A stretch of 64,000 nt of DNA, taken from contig JAZKJV010000604.1 in the NCBI GenBank assembly GCA_037367405.1, positions 434,001 through 498,000 on the forward strand, given 5' to 3'. This DNA is from Ottelia alismoides. Lineage: Eukaryota > Streptophyta > Magnoliopsida > Alismatales > Hydrocharitaceae. The notes beneath the pieces were generated by a model. It was not told the origin of the DNA and searched no databases. It saw only the letters and a program-made list of their open reading frames with translations. Of the stretch, positions 62,872 through 64,000 are shown one piece after another (within the stretch, counting starts at the first letter, position 1; every line of letters begins with the position of its first letter). Position numbers and translations under genes: made by a program.

Positions 62872-64000
62872 CCTGCGAGCCTCAAGACGTAATTACTATC
62901 CATTTCTTTGTCTATATCTCTGATTCTAATATTGTGATTAATAAATACTCAGAATCACACATAATTTCGCAAGGAAAAGATGCTTGCACAATAGATAAGA
63001 TTTTAATAGCCATTTCTTTGTTCACTTCACCTCAGGAAATATTTGGTTCTCGCTTTGCACAAAAAAATCATAGTTCTCAAATTATGTATATCAGGATTTT
63101 ATTTGAATGACATATAACAAGAATAAGGGATAATGCTTTTTAATAAGCACCGTGGTTTTAAAGAAAAGCAATGCATCAGGATTTGGTTTGAGGAAACTGT
63201 CAGTTGTTATTGGTTGAACTTAGCTTTTGCTTGGATTCAGGAAAGGTGCATATCATCTTTGATATGCAGACACAAGGCTAAATAACTGGATCTTATTTTT
63301 CTTATAGATTGTTTGTTATTTGGCGAATGCAAAAAATATAACAAGAACTTCACTTAATCTTTAATGGCGATAAAAGATTCAGGGCTCCGGTGATAAGGAG
63401 GATCGCTGAAAGGGTTCTATCAAACTGAAAGTTTGCTTTTGTTGGCATTTATTTGTTGGTTGTTGCTAGTCAAGATCTACAGCTAATAGACTCGAAAGAT
63501 GTAAAGGAACGATGATAGTGCATCATAAAGAATGGGTGATGCTGAGATTGGTGGATTGAGATCACGTGAGGGTTAATCATTGGAATTATTTGCTCCATTC
63601 TCCGGTGCAACTGTTTCTGCTGTTGGATTTGTTGTGGCTTTAATTATCTCAAAGAATATTATAACTGCATAGTTTCTTTGGAAATGGCTGCCATTGATCA
63701 TATGCTATACAAAAAATTATGGGTTTCTTTAAATGAAGAGATCTAGCTTGGGCTTAATCAGTTCAATTTCGATATTAACCTACTCAAATATGATGCACCA
63801 AGTTGTTGATCTGCTTAAGTAAGGATATATTTGGGATCATGTAACTTTGCTGAGTAGCAAGGACTCTAAGCTTTGCTCGTGGTGGAAGCTTCAACCGAGT
63901 TGCTGCATAGGAGCAACTGTCAAAGATTGTTGCATGGATTTATACCATTGCTAAAGATCAGAATTCAAATGAAAAATTCCGATAGCCCTTTTGAGACTAC
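62872..64000. other. Right end of the window, non-coding
   Basis: The piece at 62,880-62,960 repeats words from the copia LTR (CTCAAGACGT.ATTA, ATAAATACT.AGAA), suggesting a local duplication. The rest shows no exon or element I recognise. The 111-codon ORF at 62,775-63,110 overlaps the LTR and has no known domain. Confidence 0.4.

Overview
The window is nuclear DNA from a flowering plant. It holds one complete intron-containing gene for an angiosperm SMXL3-type protein, exon 1 of a plant mitochondrial ribosomal protein L28 gene, and many plant transposable elements (Athila-like Ty3/gypsy, CACTA, Mutator-like, LINE, SINE, probable copia). I cannot name the species.

Left part (1-36,985) is a stack of nested insertions. 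The oldest pieces are the end of a CACTA DNA transposon (36,799-36,985) and a minus-strand Athila-like LTR lying in it (called L0: 5,202-7,509 and 36,694-36,798). L0 was hit twice. A minus-strand Athila-like element E1 runs off the left edge; its LTR is 180-5,201 and its primer binding site is at 162-177. A plus-strand element E2 (7,510-36,688) carries the target duplication ACAAT on both sides. E2 has a gag-like ORF and no recognisable pol. Its 3' LTR was later split by a third element, E3 (17,633-34,727, minus strand), flanked by TTCAC/TTCAT. E3 has 3.3-3.6 kb LTRs and a decayed gag-protease-RT-RNase H-integrase series. E2 and E3 share a 3' non-coding region holding four hairpins, each ending in a copy of the element's own polypurine-tract motif (AAGTATAGGGGG).

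Middle part (36,986-43,787) is the gene island. SMXL3 (38,468-41,815, minus strand, three exons, 782 aa) encodes a Clp-ATPase-like nuclear repressor with an EAR motif. Its upstream region carries a 201-bp Mutator-type MITE with a 9-bp target duplication and a 309-bp CACTA-type MITE with a 3-bp duplication.

From 43,788 to about 47,550 there is another Athila-like LTR and an LTR fragment. From there to 52,004 is AT-rich DNA with no gene I can support.

Right part: a 4.9-kb Mutator-like element (52,013-56,891, target duplication TCGACACC) sits about 220 bp upstream of the L28 start codon. Its long terminal inverted repeats carry nine GGCAAA-n3-TTTGCC palindromes. Inside are a degraded MuDR-N/plant-mobile-domain-like gene with a spliced 5' UTR and a second ORF whose first residues closely resemble the histone H3 tail. 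After L28 exon 1 (57,111-57,307) no second exon is visible. The following 6.7 kb holds a tRNA-derived SINE, the 3' end of a LINE and a copia-type LTR, so the gene either has a very large intron or is broken.

The observations most worth following are the PPT-like hairpin array shared by two elements and the H3-tail-like peptide in the Mutator-like element.
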